From the NCBI RefSeq assembly GCF_007751035.1, contig NZ_CP036433.1:1345001-1409000 (forward strand): a stretch of DNA of 64,000 bases. Direction: 5' to 3'. The notes beneath the pieces were generated by a model. That model saw only the letters and a list, made by a program, of their open reading frames with translations. It made no database searches and was not told the DNA's origin. The position numbers and the translations under genes are program-made. The stretch is from Lignipirellula cremea. Its GTDB lineage: Bacteria; Planctomycetota; Planctomycetia; Pirellulales; Pirellulaceae. Positions within the stretch are counted from its first letter, which is position 1. Each line of letters begins with the position of its first letter. Of the stretch, positions 62,000 to 64,000 are shown one piece after another.

Positions 62000-62560
62000 G
62001 TGACTTCCAGCACCGTCGGGAAACCGAAACGAGAAATGTCCACGAACGAAACCGCCCGGCGGGTTGTAGCGATCGACTCGGAATTGGGGTGGATCGCAGT
62101 CGCCTGGCAGGGGAAAAAGGTCGCGCAGGTTTCCCTCGGCCACGCCACGCCGCAGGCCGCACTGGCTTCGCAGGACGGTGATCGGCTGGTCGAACCGGAC
62201 CGCCGGGAGAGAAAGCTGCTGCAGCGACTGCGGGATTATGCGGCCGGGCAGGTCGATGCGTTCGACGATCTGGAGCTGGACTTCGAGGGACGCACGCCGT
62301 TCCAGCGGCGCGTGCTGGAAGCCTGTCGCCAGGTAGCATACGGCCAGACGATCACCTACGCCGATCTGGCGGCTGCCGCCGGCTCGCCCCGCGCCCATCG
62401 GGCGGTCGGGAATGTGATGGCCAGCAATCGCACGCCCGTTTTGATCCCCTGCCACCGCGTGCTGGCGAAGAACTCGCTGGGCGGTTTCTCCGCGCCGACG
62501 GGAGTCTCACTGAAGAAGCGCCTGCTTGGTCTGGAAGGCGTGCTTGCGAGAAGGGATTGA
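62000..62560 (+). CDS. ogt: Methylated-DNA-protein-cysteine methyltransferase
   Basis: 186 residues from GTG 62000 (ATG 62036 is an alternative). The active-site motif is LIPCHRVL (C151), with the helix-turn-helix region FQRRVLEACRQVAYGQTITYADLAAAAGSPRAHRAVGNVMASN and the C-terminal LGGFSAPTG. It transfers O6-methyl or alkyl groups from guanine to its cysteine, a suicide repair. There is no Ada-type N-terminal domain. AAAGG lies upstream of the GTG. Confidence 0.9.
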   Translation: MTSSTVGKPKREMSTNETARRVVAIDSELGWIAVAWQGKKVAQVSLGHATPQAALASQDGDRLVEPDRRERKLLQRLRDYAAGQVDAFDDLELDFEGRTPFQRRVLEACRQVAYGQTITYADLAAAAGSPRAHRAVGNVMASNRTPVLIPCHRVLAKNSLGGFSAPTGVSLKKRLLGLEGVLARRD

Positions 62561-62580
62561 GAAAGCAGCGTTAGCGCCGC

Positions 62581-62982
62581 TCAGGTGGCGGCGCTTTCCA
62601 GCACTTCTTCCGCAACGTAAATCGGCAGCGCCGGATCGCAGGTCACGGCGACGGCAATGGCGTCGGAAGGCCGGGCGTCGACATCGATCAGACGGCCTTC
62701 ATGGCGTACGCGAAGAACGGCGAAGTACGTGTGGTCGCGCAGGTCGTTGATCACCACGCTATCGAGCTCACCGCCTAGTTGCTCGACCGCGTTCACCAGC
62801 AGGTCGTGCGTCAGAGGGCGCGGCGAGGAATGCTTCTTCACCCGGCGGTCGATCATGGTCGCTTCGAACAGCCCGATCAGAATGGGGAACTGGCGATCGC
62901 CGTCGACTTCTCGCAGATAGATAACCTGGTTCTCGTTGATTTCGCTGATGATGATCCGCGTTAACTTCATTTGAACCGGCAT
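62581..62982 (-). CDS. Bifunctional nuclease (DUF151) family protein
   Basis: 133 residues: ISEINENQVIYLREVDGDRQFPILIGLFEATMIDRRV, then the DUF151 core LTHDLLVNAVEQLGGELDSVVINDLRDHTYFAVLRV and DARPSDAIAVAVTCDPALPIYVAEEVL. Some members have DNase/RNase activity in vitro; the cellular role is unclear. AAGGACGG precedes ATG 62982. It is convergent with ogt; a hairpin overlaps the stop. Confidence 0.88.
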   Translation of the reverse strand: MPVQMKLTRIIISEINENQVIYLREVDGDRQFPILIGLFEATMIDRRVKKHSSPRPLTHDLLVNAVEQLGGELDSVVINDLRDHTYFAVLRVRHEGRLIDVDARPSDAIAVAVTCDPALPIYVAEEVLESAAT

Positions 62983-63122
62983 GGTCCGTCCTTCATCAGA
63001 AAAATTTGCGAACAGGTTGAGCCCGCCTCGGCTGCTGCCATTATAAACCGGACGGGTCGGCAGCGGCTAGCAGCGGTTTGCTATCGTGCGACAATTCCGC
63101 GCGATTCCTGCCGCGAGTCGTC

Positions 63123-63596
63123 CTATTCTTTCGCGTGCAGCTGCTCGTGTTCGTCTTCATCCTCGGGACGGTTGTCATAGCCTTTCTCAACCGTGAGCTC
63201 CAGATGATCGACGAACTTCAGATTGGCGCATTCGTCGATTTCGTCGACCCGGCAGGCCGCATGGTCGGGAATAAAGAAACGCAACGGCCCGCCCTGGGCG
63301 ACGGGCAGCGGCTGGCCGTTGAGCTCATAGATCAGCAGGCCGCGGTCCAGCACGGGACCCAGCGGAATGCTGGCGTGGAAGTCATCGGTCGAACTGTGCA
63401 GCCCCAGGAAGCTGGCCTCGGGTCGAGCTCCCGCCAGCGACAGCAGGCCCGCCAGTTTGACGGCGGAGCCTTGCCGTTTGGGAGCCACCGTGCTGACATC
63501 GGGCAGTTGATGCTCGGCGGCGATCGCCTGCAGATCGGCGAAAGTCAGTTGCAGTGGTTTCTCCACCTGGCCGCTGATTTGAAGCACCGGGTTCAT
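63123..63596 (-). CDS. Small molybdopterin-dependent-oxidoreductase-fold protein
   Basis: 157 residues resembling only the oxidoreductase molybdopterin-binding domain of sulfite oxidases and YedY: ISGQVEKPLQLTFADLQAI, LAGLLSLAGARPEASFLGLHSSTDDFHASIPL, and GGPLRFFIPDHAACRVDEIDECANLKFVDHLELT. The molybdenum-ligand Cys, normally within a C-GNxR-like strand before this core, is not evident (the segment reads VAPKRQGSAVKL). It may therefore not be a redox enzyme. No signal peptide, so cytosolic. Confidence 0.75.
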   Translation of the reverse strand: MNPVLQISGQVEKPLQLTFADLQAIAAEHQLPDVSTVAPKRQGSAVKLAGLLSLAGARPEASFLGLHSSTDDFHASIPLGPVLDRGLLIYELNGQPLPVAQGGPLRFFIPDHAACRVDEIDECANLKFVDHLELTVEKGYDNRPEDEDEHEQLHAKE

Positions 63597-63658
63597 AGGG
63601 TTCCCTCGTCGGTTCGGTCCTGGGGCCGCCGCCCTGCCGGGCGACTCAACCTTTCATC

Positions 63659-64000
63659 TTAGCGGCCCCATTTTCCTTCGCCGAGAGGGGGCTCCAGCGT
63701 GCGCTGCGCACGGATCGCCAGCGCGACCCTTTTGGCCGTGGCGGGCGCCGAGTCGACCTGGGCCATTTGCCCCGCTTCCAGATCCGCAAACTTGCCCGGT
63801 TCGCCGTCGATCTGGATCGCCGTTTCGCCCGTCACGGAAAAATCGACCGCCCCCGTTTCCACCGCCAGCGTCAGGTCGGCGCCTTCCACCGCGACAATCC
63901 GGCCGCGCAACGTTTCCGCGCCAGGATTCGGGGATGCAGCCACCAGAGCGATCAGCGGAGTCAGCAGCAACAAGAAAGCAATCGCGAACAGAATTACCGG
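63659..64000 (-). CDS. Secreted small beta-domain protein (5' end outside window)
   Basis: The frame is open to the window edge, so the start is missing. The available part encodes a hydrophobic signal-like stretch (VILFAIAFLLLLTPLIALVAAS), then a short beta domain LRGRIVAVEGADLTLAVETGAVDFSVTGETAIQIDGEPGKFADLEAGQMAQV similar to the OB-like repeats of the DUF5666 type. Function unknown. Confidence 0.65.
   Translation of the reverse strand, partial: PVILFAIAFLLLLTPLIALVAASPNPGAETLRGRIVAVEGADLTLAVETGAVDFSVTGETAIQIDGEPGKFADLEAGQMAQVDSAPATAKRVALAIRAQRTLEPPLGEGKWGR

Noticed and set aside
1-64000. CRISPR arrays, rRNA genes and prophage structural genes
   Set aside because: No regularly spaced repeats, no rRNA-like stretches and no phage capsid, tail or integrase proteins were seen.

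Overview
The window is GC-rich bacterial chromosome. It is most likely from a planctomycete, probably Pirellulales. The reasons are a YTV-repeat cell-surface protein, many secreted proteins known mainly from planctomycetes (PmoA-type DUF6807, a DUF1080-like/DJ-1 fusion, PQQ propellers, DUF1326), Ser/Thr kinases with N-terminal zinc ribbons, HpnCDE squalene enzymes, and mostly short operons with many free-standing genes. The taxonomic call is an inference from gene content; no rRNA is present.

Layout. 0.1-12 kb: a BRCT/MerR/TPR regulator, the YTV protein, a TonB-like/prenyltransferase-fold fusion, a FabZ-like dehydratase, a DinB protein, priA and two secreted proteins. 12-18 kb: translation and nucleotide genes (rpsU, then rpsB-tsf-pyrH), followed by a RimK-type ligase with a zinc carboxypeptidase-like partner. 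18-27 kb: a degenerate receiver/GGDEF/CBS protein, a probable small structured RNA, DUF971, secreted proteins, ferredoxin fdxA and an ECF-like sigma factor. 27-35 kb: a large membrane Ser/Thr kinase divergent from guaB, then hpnE. 35-42 kb: trmL, a PP2C-vWA pair, an octaheme cytochrome overlapping a duplicated polytopic membrane protein, and pyroglutamyl peptidase. 42-48 kb: a giant PQQ-propeller protein with an embedded methyltransferase-like fold, and a metal-binding ABC lipoprotein-type receptor under a strong promoter with a palindromic operator. 48-52.6 kb: an AT-richer accessory patch next to tRNA-Phe. It holds a 5'-truncated HINT-nuclease polymorphic toxin, its translationally coupled SUKH immunity gene split by an intact ISAs1-type insertion sequence, and a DUF6882 gene. 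52.8-64 kb: a CpaF ATPase, a GAF-SpoIIE phosphatase, hpnC-hpnD, a thioredoxin-TPR protein, ogt, a bifunctional-nuclease family protein and a small molybdopterin-domain protein.

The most notable items are these. (1) A decayed toxin-immunity locus in which the IS has an 8-bp target duplication, and removing it in silico restores the immunity frame exactly. (2) An octaheme cytochrome translationally coupled to a membrane protein made of two copies of a His-rich unit with identical histidine spacing (7 and 51 residues). (3) A promoter-hairpins-terminator unit at 19.58-19.76 kb that looks like an undescribed small RNA. (4) A metal-receptor promoter with a TTTTGA-N4-TCAAAA operator. (5) A TonB-like transmembrane helix fused to an alpha/alpha-barrel domain. 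HpnC, HpnD and HpnE are all present but split between two loci 22 kb apart.
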